Positions 41,754-50,942 of a DNA stretch of 64,000 nt are shown here, piece after piece. This DNA comes from Alphaproteobacteria bacterium (GTDB lineage: Bacteria > Pseudomonadota > Alphaproteobacteria > Sphingomonadales > Kordiimonadaceae): assembly GCA_021774775.1 (NCBI GenBank), contig JAJFIT010000004.1, positions 1-64,000 of the forward strand, read 5' to 3'. Position numbers and translations under genes: made by a program. How positions within the stretch are numbered: the first letter of the stretch is position 1; each line of letters opens with the position of its first letter. Below the pieces are notes generated by a model. It searched no databases, was not told the origin of the DNA, and saw only the letters and a list, made by a program, of their open reading frames with translations.

Positions 41754-43274
41754 GTGTTATCATCAGGCAATCCTATCGGAGCCCCAACAAGTATCCGGCT
41801 CAGAGCTTTGCTGCATGTTACGCTGGCACTGTCGGCTTTTTCCGGATTGTCGCAGCTAGTTTCAGCACAACATATTTATATAGACCCACGCGCTGAAGTT
41901 CGACTTTCAGCGACCGACAACGCTAACCTTACAGAAACTGCTAAAGTGGGTGACGCCGTGCTCAACTCGGCGATAGGGTTGAATGCGCGGATTGACGGAA
42001 ACCGTGTAAATCTGGCGGTTGACTACTCGCTAGATCATTTTCTGTTTCTCACCGACGGTGGATCAGACTATCGCCAAAATCTATTTGGCACGCTTGATGC
42101 TGAAGTTTGGGAAGACCACTTTACGGTGAATGGCAGGGCAAGCCTTAGACAACAATTTTTGGATCAGGCCAGCAGCCTCTCCGGCAGTTCAGCAAACAGA
42201 ACGGCCAACCGCAGATTGGTGCAGGCGTATACCGGCACCGGTATTTTCAGAACTGGACTTCGGGATTTTGCCGACGCCCGGGTGACGTACCGTGTGGGAA
42301 TTGCACGCAGCCCGGCAGATAACCTGCTTGACGATACTCTGCCAGTTAACTTTTCGGATTCCACGAGCCATGAGTTGTCTGCCTCCATCGATTCTGGTGA
42401 TAGGTTTCGGTTATTCCAGTGGCGCTTGTTTGGCGATTCATCGCGGGTAATACGCTCACTGGATGTAAATAATTTCCGAAGAGAGAAGGCTGGCGGCGAA
42501 TTTACGGTTAAATTCAACCGCTTCTTCCAAGTTACTGGCAACCTTAATGTTTCAAGCAATGATTTACAATCTGACGTGCTTTCAGAAGAGGGGTTTGGAT
42601 GGGAGGCTGGTTTCCGCTGGACACCAGGCCGGAAGCTGGACCTTTCCGTTTCCTATGGGCGAGAGGGGGCACGAGAAATCTGGTATGCGTCCCTGCAGCA
42701 TTTTTTCACCATCAGGTTCGATTTTACCGGAAGTTACACCGATACAATCTCTGCAAATGCGATTGTGTCAAACAATACTCTCAATAGCCTAAGGTTTAAT
42801 GGCCAGCAGGGCATCGAAGATGGTACTGGCTTGCCTATCGACGAAACAGATCCTAACTTTTCCTTCTCGGATACCGATTTCCGTCGCCGCGCTGCTGTGG
42901 GTACTTTTACCCTGCGACAAAAACGTACAACCAGCTATCTGACCGGCAATGCAGAATGGCGCACATTTGATGATGGAACAGGTACAGGCCGCTCGTGGGG
43001 TGTCTCAATGGGCACAGACCATAAAATAAACCAGAAAAGCTCAATATCTGCTCGACTTAGCTTTCGTCAGAGTTTATTTGATAATGGGGTCGTAGTAGAC
43101 ACACTGACGAGTAGAATAGATAATTTTATAGTTGGAAACCTGAGCTGGACAAAAACTGTTTCGAAATATCTACATGTTGCAGTATCTTACGATCACTCTC
43201 AGCGCTTTTCTAATGTTGCCGGGCAAGGCCTGGAAGAAAATGTTCTTACGTTCTACTTAAGAGGGACTTTTTAG
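41754..43274 (+). CDS. XrtA/PEP-CTERM-associated outer-membrane beta-barrel protein
   Basis: A 506-residue protein with a signal sequence (LLHVTLALSAFSGLSQLVSAQ) and alternating hydrophobic/polar strands throughout, ending in an aromatic strand (VLTFYLRGTF; terminal Phe) typical of outer-membrane barrels. The gene position between the autokinase and the ATPase matches the TIGR03016 family of PEP-CTERM systems. GTG start nine bases after the kinase stop. It may serve as the outer-membrane exit channel or anchor for the EPS; that is inference. Confidence 0.82.
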   Translation: MLSSGNPIGAPTSIRLRALLHVTLALSAFSGLSQLVSAQHIYIDPRAEVRLSATDNANLTETAKVGDAVLNSAIGLNARIDGNRVNLAVDYSLDHFLFLTDGGSDYRQNLFGTLDAEVWEDHFTVNGRASLRQQFLDQASSLSGSSANRTANRRLVQAYTGTGIFRTGLRDFADARVTYRVGIARSPADNLLDDTLPVNFSDSTSHELSASIDSGDRFRLFQWRLFGDSSRVIRSLDVNNFRREKAGGEFTVKFNRFFQVTGNLNVSSNDLQSDVLSEEGFGWEAGFRWTPGRKLDLSVSYGREGAREIWYASLQHFFTIRFDFTGSYTDTISANAIVSNNTLNSLRFNGQQGIEDGTGLPIDETDPNFSFSDTDFRRRAAVGTFTLRQKRTTSYLTGNAEWRTFDDGTGTGRSWGVSMGTDHKINQKSSISARLSFRQSLFDNGVVVDTLTSRIDNFIVGNLSWTKTVSKYLHVAVSYDHSQRFSNVAGQGLEENVLTFYLRGTF

Positions 43275-43280
43275 CTTCGC

Positions 43281-44321
43281 ATGTACGAGAGTTTTTATAA
43301 TCTACAGGGACGTCCGTTTCAATTAACGCCGGACCCTCGGTTTTACTTCAGTTCCAGGACCCATAAAAAGGCGATGGCTTATCTTACCTATGGTTTGAAT
43401 CAGGGTGAGGGTTTTATTATTGTAACCGGTGATATCGGAACGGGTAAAACCACGCTGGTGCGTCACCTTTTCGATACACTGGACAGAAACGAATTTATCG
43501 CTGCAATGATTGTTAGTACGCAGCTAAGTGCGGAAGATCTGCTGCGTAGTGTTGTAGCGGCTTTTGGGCTAGATGCTCAAGCTGAAGACAAGGGCCAACT
43601 TTTAGCACGTCTCGAGAAACACCTGCGCGAACAGTTCGCTAGAGGTCGCCGGGCACTCTTGGTTGTGGATGAGGCACAAAACCTGTCCAACGCAGCCCTT
43701 GAAGAAATGCGCATGCTCTCTAATTTCCAAGAGGGTGACAAAGCTCTGGTCCAGAGTTTCTTGGTTGGTCAACCAGAGTTCCGCGAGCGTATTTTTGTTG
43801 CGCCGGAACTTGAGCAGTTGCGTCAGCGTGTTATCGCAACCCACCATCTTGAACCAATGGAACAAGAAGAATTGGCTGACTATATCCAGCATCGACTAAG
43901 TTTGGTCGGCTGGGATAATGACCCATGCTTCACCGCAGATGCGGTTGAAGCCATCTACAATCATTCTGCCGGTGTTCCCAGACGTCTTAACACACTGTGT
44001 TCGCGGGTTCTGCTCTATGGTTCGCTGGAAGAACTGCATACCATTGACGGCGAGGTTGTTAGCTCAGTTATTGCTGATATGACAAGCGACACCCGGCCCG
44101 TAGTCTCAACATCGTCTGCTCGACCCACAACACCACCTCCGTCTTTCGGCTCCGATGCGACGGTGCCTCTGGAAGCGCCAAAAAAATCACAAAAAAGCAA
44201 CGAGGTAGATAACAGAATCGATAAGCTGGAAGATATGATGAAGTCGCAGGACCAAACCTTGCAGCAGCTTACACAGCTTATGACGCAGCTTGCAGGCGGG
44301 GCTGATAAGGACGATAAGTAG
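43281..44321 (+). CDS. XrtA-associated AAA ATPase (ExeA-like)
   Basis: A 346-residue protein: MYESFYNLQGRPFQLTPDPRFYF (family opening), Walker A GDIGTGKTTLVRHL (~51-64), Walker B LLVVDEAQNLS (~126), sensor-like QSFLVGQPEF and RQRVIATHHLEPM, then a helical lid and a C-terminal coiled coil (DNRIDKLEDMMKSQDQTLQQLTQLM). Matches the secretion-type ATPase of PEP-CTERM EPS loci (TIGR03015). Probably at the inner membrane. Short spacing to both neighbours. Confidence 0.92.
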   Translation: MYESFYNLQGRPFQLTPDPRFYFSSRTHKKAMAYLTYGLNQGEGFIIVTGDIGTGKTTLVRHLFDTLDRNEFIAAMIVSTQLSAEDLLRSVVAAFGLDAQAEDKGQLLARLEKHLREQFARGRRALLVVDEAQNLSNAALEEMRMLSNFQEGDKALVQSFLVGQPEFRERIFVAPELEQLRQRVIATHHLEPMEQEELADYIQHRLSLVGWDNDPCFTADAVEAIYNHSAGVPRRLNTLCSRVLLYGSLEELHTIDGEVVSSVIADMTSDTRPVVSTSSARPTTPPPSFGSDATVPLEAPKKSQKSNEVDNRIDKLEDMMKSQDQTLQQLTQLMTQLAGGADKDDK

Positions 44322-44324
44322 GAC

Positions 44325-45236
44325 ATGTCCACGCCTGTTCCCGCTGACCTGAAAATTGTGCCTCGCAGCACTGGTAAGCGGAACAGGCCGCCGTTAAATG
44401 CTTTTTCTGTTGATATTGAAGAATGGTTTCAGGTAGGCGCATTCGAAAACACGCTTAAGCGCAGCGACTGGCAAATGCTTGAAAGCCGGGTTGAGCTGCA
44501 AACCAACAAGATACTTGAAATACTGGAAACATACGGCGTTTCCGCCACGTTTTTCTGTTTGGGTTGGGTTGTTGAGCGGCATCCTGGCTTGGTCCAGTCG
44601 ATAGCCCGGGCAGGGCATGAAATTGGCTGTCACGGAATGGACCACCGACGTATCTTCACTCTGTCAGCCGAAGAGTTTGCAAAAGATATTGCACGGTCCA
44701 AAGGCCTGCTCGAGGATGCCAGCGGTGAGATGGTTAGAGGTTATCGGGCACCCAGTTTTTCAATGAATACTGACACCTGGTCCTATTATCGGTTGTTGGA
44801 AAAGGCAGGTTTTTCGTATTCATCCAGCGTGGTGCCCGCTAAAACGGATCACTACGGAATGGAAGGTCTGCCGCGTGTGCCGTTTTACCCGCTAGAAGAC
44901 AGCAAGTTTATCGAGGTGCCAATGACAGTCGTGCATGTTGGTGGCGCAGTAGTGCCTGCCTCGGGCGGTGGATATTTTAGACTTCTGCCCCAGTTTTTAT
45001 CGCGGTTTTTGATGAATAAAGCTAAAAATCAGACCGGGGTCGGGACGATTTTTTACATGCACCCCTGGGAAATAGATCCGGGCCAACCCTTCGTTCGTGA
45101 CGCACCGCTGAAGTCTCGGCTGCGCCATTACACCAACCAATCCCAAATGGCGGGTAAAATTTCGTCTCTGCTAGGCAGTGCCCAGTTTTCGCGCATGGAT
45201 CACTTGTTAACCAGCCAGTTCGCTGCGGAGTTTTAG
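44325..45236 (+). CDS. XrtA-associated polysaccharide deacetylase
   Basis: NodB-homology carbohydrate esterase that removes acetyl groups from the EPS. Motif 1 is AFSVDIEEWFQ (catalytic and metal Asp), then VSATFFCLGWVVERHP, motif 2 GCHGMDHRRI (metal His residues) and motif 3 GYRAPSFSM. The C-terminal DUF3473-like part contains FYMHPWEIDPGQP. 303 residues, as in TIGR03006-type proteins. It starts three bases after the ATPase stop. Confidence 0.93.
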   Translation: MSTPVPADLKIVPRSTGKRNRPPLNAFSVDIEEWFQVGAFENTLKRSDWQMLESRVELQTNKILEILETYGVSATFFCLGWVVERHPGLVQSIARAGHEIGCHGMDHRRIFTLSAEEFAKDIARSKGLLEDASGEMVRGYRAPSFSMNTDTWSYYRLLEKAGFSYSSSVVPAKTDHYGMEGLPRVPFYPLEDSKFIEVPMTVVHVGGAVVPASGGGYFRLLPQFLSRFLMNKAKNQTGVGTIFYMHPWEIDPGQPFVRDAPLKSRLRHYTNQSQMAGKISSLLGSAQFSRMDHLLTSQFAAEF

Positions 45237-45239
45237 TGA

Positions 45240-46280
45240 ATGGGCATCCAAATTTCATTATTGGAGGCAAGTGACCATATCGGATGGGATGCGTTTGTTA
45301 ACGACCACCAACAAGGTACCTTTTGCCATTTGGTCGGCTGGAAAACCGTAATAGAGCAGGGCGCAGGGCAGCAGTGCCCTTATCTGGTTGCTAAACAGGA
45401 TGGCGAGATTGTTGGTGTATTGCCGCTGACAGTGAAGAAACATTTTCTTTTCGGTAAGGCGTTGATTTCGAACATGTTTTGCGTATATGGTGGCGCGCTT
45501 ACGGCTGATGAGACCGTTGCAGTCACTTTATACGAACATGCTTGGAGTTTCGCCCAGGACCACCAGTTGCCAGTGCTGGAACTGAGGGCCGATGTTCCTG
45601 AAGCAGTAAAGGATGCCAGCTGGGACACGGCAACGGGGTCCGCGACATTTAACAGGCAGTTAGCAGCCACAGACGACGAGCAGCTGTTAATGATCCCACG
45701 GAAACAGCGCGCTGTTGTACGCAAAAGCCTGAAGAATAATTTGAGCACAAATTGGGTTGGAGACACCGATACATTTTATGACCTGTATGCCCGCAGCGTT
45801 CTGGCGCTGGGTACTCCGGTGTTTCCGAAAAAACTATTCGCCGCCCTGGCGTCGGTGTTTGGCGACGCGGTTCAAGTACAACTTACGCTCGGCCCCGACG
45901 GGCGGCCTGTCGCAAGTTTGATGAGCTTTTATTTCAACCAGACTGTTATGCCTTATTATGCCGGTGGTTCAGCGTTCGTGCGGCCACTTGGTGCTCATGA
46001 TTTCATGTATTATAATTTAATGCTACATGCGCGAGAGCGAGGTTGTTCTATCTTCGACTTTGGACGCAGCAAAGTTGATAGTGGACCGTATAAATTTAAG
46101 AAGAACTGGGGCTTTGAACCAACACCGCTTCATTATTGTTCGCGCATCGCGCCAGGGGCTGCACAACCAAATTTGTCTCAGCAGGCGGGACCCTTTGCTA
46201 CATTGAGCAAAGTCTGGAAGAAGTTGCCGCTGGGGGTGTCAAAAATTCTTGGGCCGCCGTTGGCGCGTCATTTGGGCTGA
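45240..46280 (+). CDS. FemAB-like XrtA-associated acyltransferase
   Basis: GNAT-fold FemAB family protein of 346 residues: TFCHLVGWKTVIEQ near the N-terminus, GVLPLTVKKHFLFGKALISNMF, KQRAVVRKSLKNNL, and the second GNAT domain with DGRPVASLMSFYFNQTVMPYYAGG and FDFGRSKVDSGPYKFKKNWGFE. These belong to the FemAB-like group fixed in PEP-CTERM loci (TIGR03019). It probably transfers an amino acid or acyl group to the EPS or a lipid-linked intermediate; the substrate is unknown. It starts three bases after the deacetylase stop. Confidence 0.88.
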   Translation: MGIQISLLEASDHIGWDAFVNDHQQGTFCHLVGWKTVIEQGAGQQCPYLVAKQDGEIVGVLPLTVKKHFLFGKALISNMFCVYGGALTADETVAVTLYEHAWSFAQDHQLPVLELRADVPEAVKDASWDTATGSATFNRQLAATDDEQLLMIPRKQRAVVRKSLKNNLSTNWVGDTDTFYDLYARSVLALGTPVFPKKLFAALASVFGDAVQVQLTLGPDGRPVASLMSFYFNQTVMPYYAGGSAFVRPLGAHDFMYYNLMLHARERGCSIFDFGRSKVDSGPYKFKKNWGFEPTPLHYCSRIAPGAAQPNLSQQAGPFATLSKVWKKLPLGVSKILGPPLARHLG

Positions 46281-46284
46281 GAGC

Positions 46285-47523
46285 ATGGCACGCATTCTTT
46301 TCCTCGCACATCGAATTCCCTATCCGCCAAATAAGGGAGATAAAATCCGGTCATGGCATTTCCTTGAATATTTGATGGAAAGGCACGAGGTTCATCTCGG
46401 TTTTTTTGTTGATGATAGGGCAGATCTGGAGCATGTGGACTTTTTAAAGAAACGATCTGCCAGCATGCAATTCAGCTATGCATCCCCCCTAAAACAAAAA
46501 ATATTTTCCTTGAAAGGCTTTCTAACTGGCACCTCCTTAACAGAAAATGCGTATCCGTCGTCAGAAATGCGTGGTTTCGTTGCCCATCTGGTCGATACCA
46601 ACCAAATTGATGCTGTGTTTCTATATTCGGCCGCCACTTATCGCTTTTTGCCGAAAGATATGAAAGATGTTCCGATCATCACCGATTTTGTCGACGTTGA
46701 TTCAGCAAAGTGGGATGCCTACGCAGCCAACAATGTTTGGCCAATGAGTTCAATTTTCCGCCGTGAAGGTGCAAAACTCGCGGCGTTTGAAGCTCATGTT
46801 GCTGCTCATAGTTCCACAAGTGTGTTAGTCAGCAACGACGAGGCTGCGTTGATGCAAAGTCGCTTATCTGAGCAGCGACAAGGCGTTGGCAAGGTTTTAG
46901 GTATTACCAACGGAGTTAACGCGCAGGCATTTTCACCGGAGAAATATTCTATCACTCCAACCAGGGGCAGATTAATTTTTACCGGCGCAATGGACTATGC
47001 TCCGAACATTGAAGCAGTTGTTTGGTTCGTAAAACATGTTTTCCATCGTGTGAAATTCGAACACCCCTGGATTGAACTGGTGATAGCAGGAAAACCCGTT
47101 GCACCGGAGGTCCAGAGACTTGATGTTGATGACGGCGTCAGTGTTCTTGGTGCCGTGGATGATATGGCAGAAACCATTGCGACCGCATCCATCGTTATTG
47201 CACCGTTGCTTACCGCTAGAGGCATCCAAAACAAGGTTTTGGAAGGCATGGCGATGGCGAGGCCCGTTATCGCCACCAGCGCCGCCAATGAGGGCATCAA
47301 TGCTCCCGACAGAACAGCAATATGGATCGCCAACGATCCGGATAGTTTTGTTGAAGCTGTTGTCGCTTTGCTGGAGCCGGTCGCCGCAAAACAACTGGGT
47401 GCTGCCGCAAGAAATTTTGTTATGGAAAATTTTAACTGGAGTTCAAGTTGTAAAGCGATAGAGGCGCTGCTTATCGAGGCTTCTAATCGTACCAGCCAGC
47501 CGCAGCGGGGGAAGTCGGATTGA
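46285..47523 (+). CDS. XrtA-associated glycosyltransferase (TIGR03087 type)
   Basis: A 412-residue GT-B enzyme: RILFLAHRIPYPPNKGDKIRSWHFL at the N-terminus (diagnostic for the PEP-CTERM/EpsH1-associated sugar transferase), DFVDVDSAKWDAYA, VLVSNDEAALM, NGVNAQAFSPEKY and the C-terminal GIQNKVLEGMAMARPVIATSAANEGI. The ATG at 46285, four bases after the FemAB stop, is used rather than an upstream codon inside that gene. Its stop overlaps the exosortase start (TTGA). Confidence 0.9.
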   Translation: MARILFLAHRIPYPPNKGDKIRSWHFLEYLMERHEVHLGFFVDDRADLEHVDFLKKRSASMQFSYASPLKQKIFSLKGFLTGTSLTENAYPSSEMRGFVAHLVDTNQIDAVFLYSAATYRFLPKDMKDVPIITDFVDVDSAKWDAYAANNVWPMSSIFRREGAKLAAFEAHVAAHSSTSVLVSNDEAALMQSRLSEQRQGVGKVLGITNGVNAQAFSPEKYSITPTRGRLIFTGAMDYAPNIEAVVWFVKHVFHRVKFEHPWIELVIAGKPVAPEVQRLDVDDGVSVLGAVDDMAETIATASIVIAPLLTARGIQNKVLEGMAMARPVIATSAANEGINAPDRTAIWIANDPDSFVEAVVALLEPVAAKQLGAAARNFVMENFNWSSSCKAIEALLIEASNRTSQPQRGKSD

Positions 47524-49040
47524 CCTTTAACCGGCATATTGGACTGTTCGCCGTCGCATTACTGGCTTTAATGATTTCCTGGCGCGGAACGGTTTTTCAT
47601 ATGGCAAATATCGTCTGGTCAGTGGATGTTTTTTCGCATGGTTTGGTGGTTCCATTTGTCAGTGGGGCCCTGATCTGGTCTCGGCGCGGCATATTGCAGG
47701 CGGTCGCGCCGCAGTTTTCCTATTTGGGTGCAGCTATTGTGGCGGCGGCAAGTGCTTTGTGGCTGTCAGGCGAGCTGATTGATGTTGCACTTTTTCGCCA
47801 TGTGGGGTTGGTCGCCGCCATAAACGGGTTGGTTATAACGTTTTTTGGTTTGAAGTTTTACCGAGCAATTTTGTTCGCCATGTTGTTTCTTTTCTTGGCA
47901 ATTCCTTTCGGTTACGAGCTTGTTGGGCCGCTGCAAACAATGACAGCAAACCTTGTCATCGGTACGCTTGAACTGGTGGGAGCAACCCATAAAGCTGACG
48001 GTGTACTGATTGAACTGTCCAGCGGTATGTATGAAGTTGCCGAAGCCTGTGCGGGGGTTAAATTCTTTTTCACCAGTTTGGTTACAGGGGTTTTACTGGC
48101 GCATTTGGTATTTGAAAGCTGGGGCCGCCGGATATTCATTCTGGCCGTTAGTGCGATATTACCTATTGCGGCTAACGCACTGCGCGTGCTCGGTATTCTG
48201 GCAATTGCCGAAATGACCGACCAGAGCTTTGCAAAAGATGTAGATCACATTGTTTATGGCTGGGTTTTCCTATCGATTGTTTTGTTTACCCTGATTGCCT
48301 TTGCATACAAAATTACAGACAAACGAACATCAAACGCGCCGGTCGCTTCCGAAAACCCATGTGCTGAAGGTTTCCAACAAAATGTTTTCGGGGTGATCGC
48401 CGTTGCCGTGATTCCAGTTCTGACAACATTTATAGCGCCGCAAGCAACCCCTCCGGCATACCGGGAGGGTGGCGTGCCAATCGAGCCGCTTATTGAGCAA
48501 GTGCCAGCGGGCTATCGAATTTTACCACAGGCCGCATCTATCTCGCCTCCCAACTTCCTGAATGCTGATGTTATGCGGTCAACTATCCTGCGCCGGAACG
48601 ATCACGTTTTTTTGGCCAGTTATGCCCGGGTCGGCATTTTGCATGCCGGTAGCCGTCTTTTTCAGCCTGGCAATAATCTTGCGGGCAATGAATGGTTGGA
48701 AATGCGCGGGCTTAATGTTCGTGCCAACCAGTTTTGTAACGTGATGTTTAGTGAGCGAATGCTCAGGCGCGGTGACCGCCGAATGCTGATTTGGAGTGTT
48801 TATACTGTGAACGGAGAGGCCGTTACGTCTGGCCTTACTGAAAAAATGCTGACAGCAACGGCACGAATTATGCGCAAGCCCTCTGTCGGTGAAATATTGT
48901 CTCTCAGTGGCCTGGTCGGTTCAGATGCCAGCGAAACTCGTAAAGTTTTTTCCGATTTTTTGTCGACATTTCCTCCAGATAGGCTTTTATGGTCCCTTGG
49001 GGGCGGTGAACTAGGGAACAGCATTATATGTGCGGGATAA
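47520..49040 (+). CDS. xrtA: Exosortase A (XrtA) fused to EpsI domain
   Basis: Polytopic inner-membrane transpeptidase-like enzyme that processes PEP-CTERM proteins. About eight N-terminal membrane helices (1-280) carry the catalytic set: Cys177 in EVAEACAGVKFF, Arg222 in ANALRVLGI, His243 in DVDHIVYGW. The C-terminal ~200 residues form an EpsI/DUF3485 periplasmic domain (PPAYREGGV, LASYARVGILHAGSRLF, MLIWSVYTVNGEAV). TTG start overlapping the previous stop, with GGGGGAAG upstream. 506 residues. EpsI is a separate gene in some species. Expected substrate in this window: the protein at 27715-30033. Confidence 0.94.
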   Translation: MTFNRHIGLFAVALLALMISWRGTVFHMANIVWSVDVFSHGLVVPFVSGALIWSRRGILQAVAPQFSYLGAAIVAAASALWLSGELIDVALFRHVGLVAAINGLVITFFGLKFYRAILFAMLFLFLAIPFGYELVGPLQTMTANLVIGTLELVGATHKADGVLIELSSGMYEVAEACAGVKFFFTSLVTGVLLAHLVFESWGRRIFILAVSAILPIAANALRVLGILAIAEMTDQSFAKDVDHIVYGWVFLSIVLFTLIAFAYKITDKRTSNAPVASENPCAEGFQQNVFGVIAVAVIPVLTTFIAPQATPPAYREGGVPIEPLIEQVPAGYRILPQAASISPPNFLNADVMRSTILRRNDHVFLASYARVGILHAGSRLFQPGNNLAGNEWLEMRGLNVRANQFCNVMFSERMLRRGDRRMLIWSVYTVNGEAVTSGLTEKMLTATARIMRKPSVGEILSLSGLVGSDASETRKVFSDFLSTFPPDRLLWSLGGGELGNSIICAG

Positions 49041-50926
49041 CCGGTTGGATGACGCGCGACGGCAGTCCTGTTGAAGAGCGTCTGTTCAAACATATGACGG
49101 ACAAGATTAATCACCGCGGGCCTGACGGCGAGGGCTATTTCATCGGTCGTGACGTCGCCCTTGGTCATAAACGACTGTCAATTATTGATATCGCTGGCGG
49201 TCACCAACCCATGTATAGTCAGGGCCGGGAAGTTGTACTGTCCTACAATGGCGAAATATATAATTTTCAGTCACTGCGGCGCGAACTTGAAGGTCTAGGG
49301 CATCGTTTTATCACTCAATCCGACACTGAGGTTCTTCTCAACAGCTATATGCAATGGGGTGAGGCCTGTGTTGAGCGGTTGCGTGGCATGTTCGCTTTCG
49401 CCGTGTGGGACGGTCCTAAACAAAAGCTTTTTCTTGCGCGCGACCGGCTCGGCATCAAGCCTTTATATTATAGTTTTCTGCCCGACGGTGATTTTGTCTT
49501 CGCATCTGAAATGAAGGCATTGCTTGCGCATCCAAAAATCTTTCGAAAATTGCGAGTTGATGCTCTTGAGGATTATTTGATGCTTGGTTACGTGCCTGAT
49601 CCCAAGTCAATTGTTGAAGGCATAATGAAACTGGAGGCAGCAAACAGCCTGTCACTGGAAAAAGGGTCGACACAAGCGCGGGTCAACTGCTACTGGCAGC
49701 CCGGCGTCGGTAAAACAGGTGTGTCGGTTTCGCGGTCAGAAGACCTGGTGGCGCGCCTTGAAGATGCGGTGAAAATGCGCATGATTGCGGACGTCCCACT
49801 GGGCGCTTTTTTGTCGGGGGGGGTCGATTCAAGTGCTGTCGTCGGTCTTATGTCAAAGCTGGGAACCGAACCGGTTGAGACATGTGCCATAGGATCGGAA
49901 GATCCAAACTATGACGAAAGTGGTTATGCACAAATTGTTGCCGACAAGTTTGAAACAAACCATCGATGGCGTTTGGTATCAGCCAACGATCGATCATTAA
50001 TTGATAAGATGGTGGACATTTATGACGAACCTTTCGCAGACCCATCGGCTTTGCCAACCTACCGGGTGTGCGGTTTGGCCCGCGAGAAAGTAAAGGTTGC
50101 TCTGTCTGGCGATGGGGGTGATGAACTGTTTGCTGGTTACAGGCGGCACAGGTTTCATATGGCTGAAGAATCGCTTCGTGGCACGCTGCCCATGTTTGCC
50201 AGACGCGCATTATTTGGTCCCTTGGCCAAATTATATCCGAAACTGGATCGCGCGCCGCAGTTTTTGAGGGCGAAATCCACATTTGAAGCCCTGTCGCGAA
50301 CCTCTGCGCAAGCCTATTGTCAAAGCGTTAGTCGCACGCCCGACCGTGACAGAAAACGGTGGCATTCCAGACGCATGAGAAAAATGCTTGCTGGGTACCA
50401 CCCTCACGACCGCTTTAGTGAGCTAGCTAGCGAGGTCAAGGGTGCCGACCCGCTCTCCGTTATTCAATATATCGATATGAAAACTTATTTATCAGGGGAT
50501 ATTCTAACAAAAGTTGATCGGGCAAGTATGGCGCACAGCCTTGAGGTGCGTGTTCCAATATTGGATCATAAGTTTGTGGAATGGGGGCTGCGCGTACCAC
50601 CCCAGGAACGCATTGTCGACGGCGAAGGCAAAGCAGTTTTCAAAGCTGCATTGCGTGGTTTTTTACCCGACAACATATTATATCGACCCAAAAAGGGTTT
50701 CGATGTTCCCACCATAAGTTGGCTGCGCAACGAATTGGCAGATGAAACCATGTCACTGGGTGAAAGCGAATTGTTCGCGGACAGTGGACTTTTCAACATG
50801 CAAGGTATCCAGCAGATGGCTGAGGAGCATGTCCTGGGATCCCGTGATCATCATACCAGCCTGTGGGCGCTCATTATACTTGAGCGTAGCCTTAAAAAAC
50901 TGAATTTGGAAATGCCAACCAGTTAA
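49028..50926 (+). CDS. XrtA-system AsnB-type amidotransferase
   Basis: Glutamine-dependent amidotransferase of 632 residues. Cys2 follows the initiator Met (MCGITGWMTRDG), the N-terminal nucleophile glutaminase. The glutaminase domain has NHRGPDGEGYF, LGHKRLSIIDI and YNGEIYNF; the synthetase domain has the PP-loop LSGGVDSSAVVGLM and LSGDGGDELFAGYRRH. It matches the exosortase A amidotransferase group (TIGR03108) rather than housekeeping asparagine synthetase, by context. It overlaps the end of xrtA by 13 bases and ends 16 bases from convergent phoB. Confidence 0.92.
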   Translation: MCGITGWMTRDGSPVEERLFKHMTDKINHRGPDGEGYFIGRDVALGHKRLSIIDIAGGHQPMYSQGREVVLSYNGEIYNFQSLRRELEGLGHRFITQSDTEVLLNSYMQWGEACVERLRGMFAFAVWDGPKQKLFLARDRLGIKPLYYSFLPDGDFVFASEMKALLAHPKIFRKLRVDALEDYLMLGYVPDPKSIVEGIMKLEAANSLSLEKGSTQARVNCYWQPGVGKTGVSVSRSEDLVARLEDAVKMRMIADVPLGAFLSGGVDSSAVVGLMSKLGTEPVETCAIGSEDPNYDESGYAQIVADKFETNHRWRLVSANDRSLIDKMVDIYDEPFADPSALPTYRVCGLAREKVKVALSGDGGDELFAGYRRHRFHMAEESLRGTLPMFARRALFGPLAKLYPKLDRAPQFLRAKSTFEALSRTSAQAYCQSVSRTPDRDRKRWHSRRMRKMLAGYHPHDRFSELASEVKGADPLSVIQYIDMKTYLSGDILTKVDRASMAHSLEVRVPILDHKFVEWGLRVPPQERIVDGEGKAVFKAALRGFLPDNILYRPKKGFDVPTISWLRNELADETMSLGESELFADSGLFNMQGIQQMAEEHVLGSRDHHTSLWALIILERSLKKLNLEMPTS

Positions 50927-50942
50927 AACAGTTAGCCTGCTG

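Noticed and set aside
50927-50942. Terminator between the amidotransferase gene and phoB
   Set aside because: Only 16 bases, no stem and T run seen.
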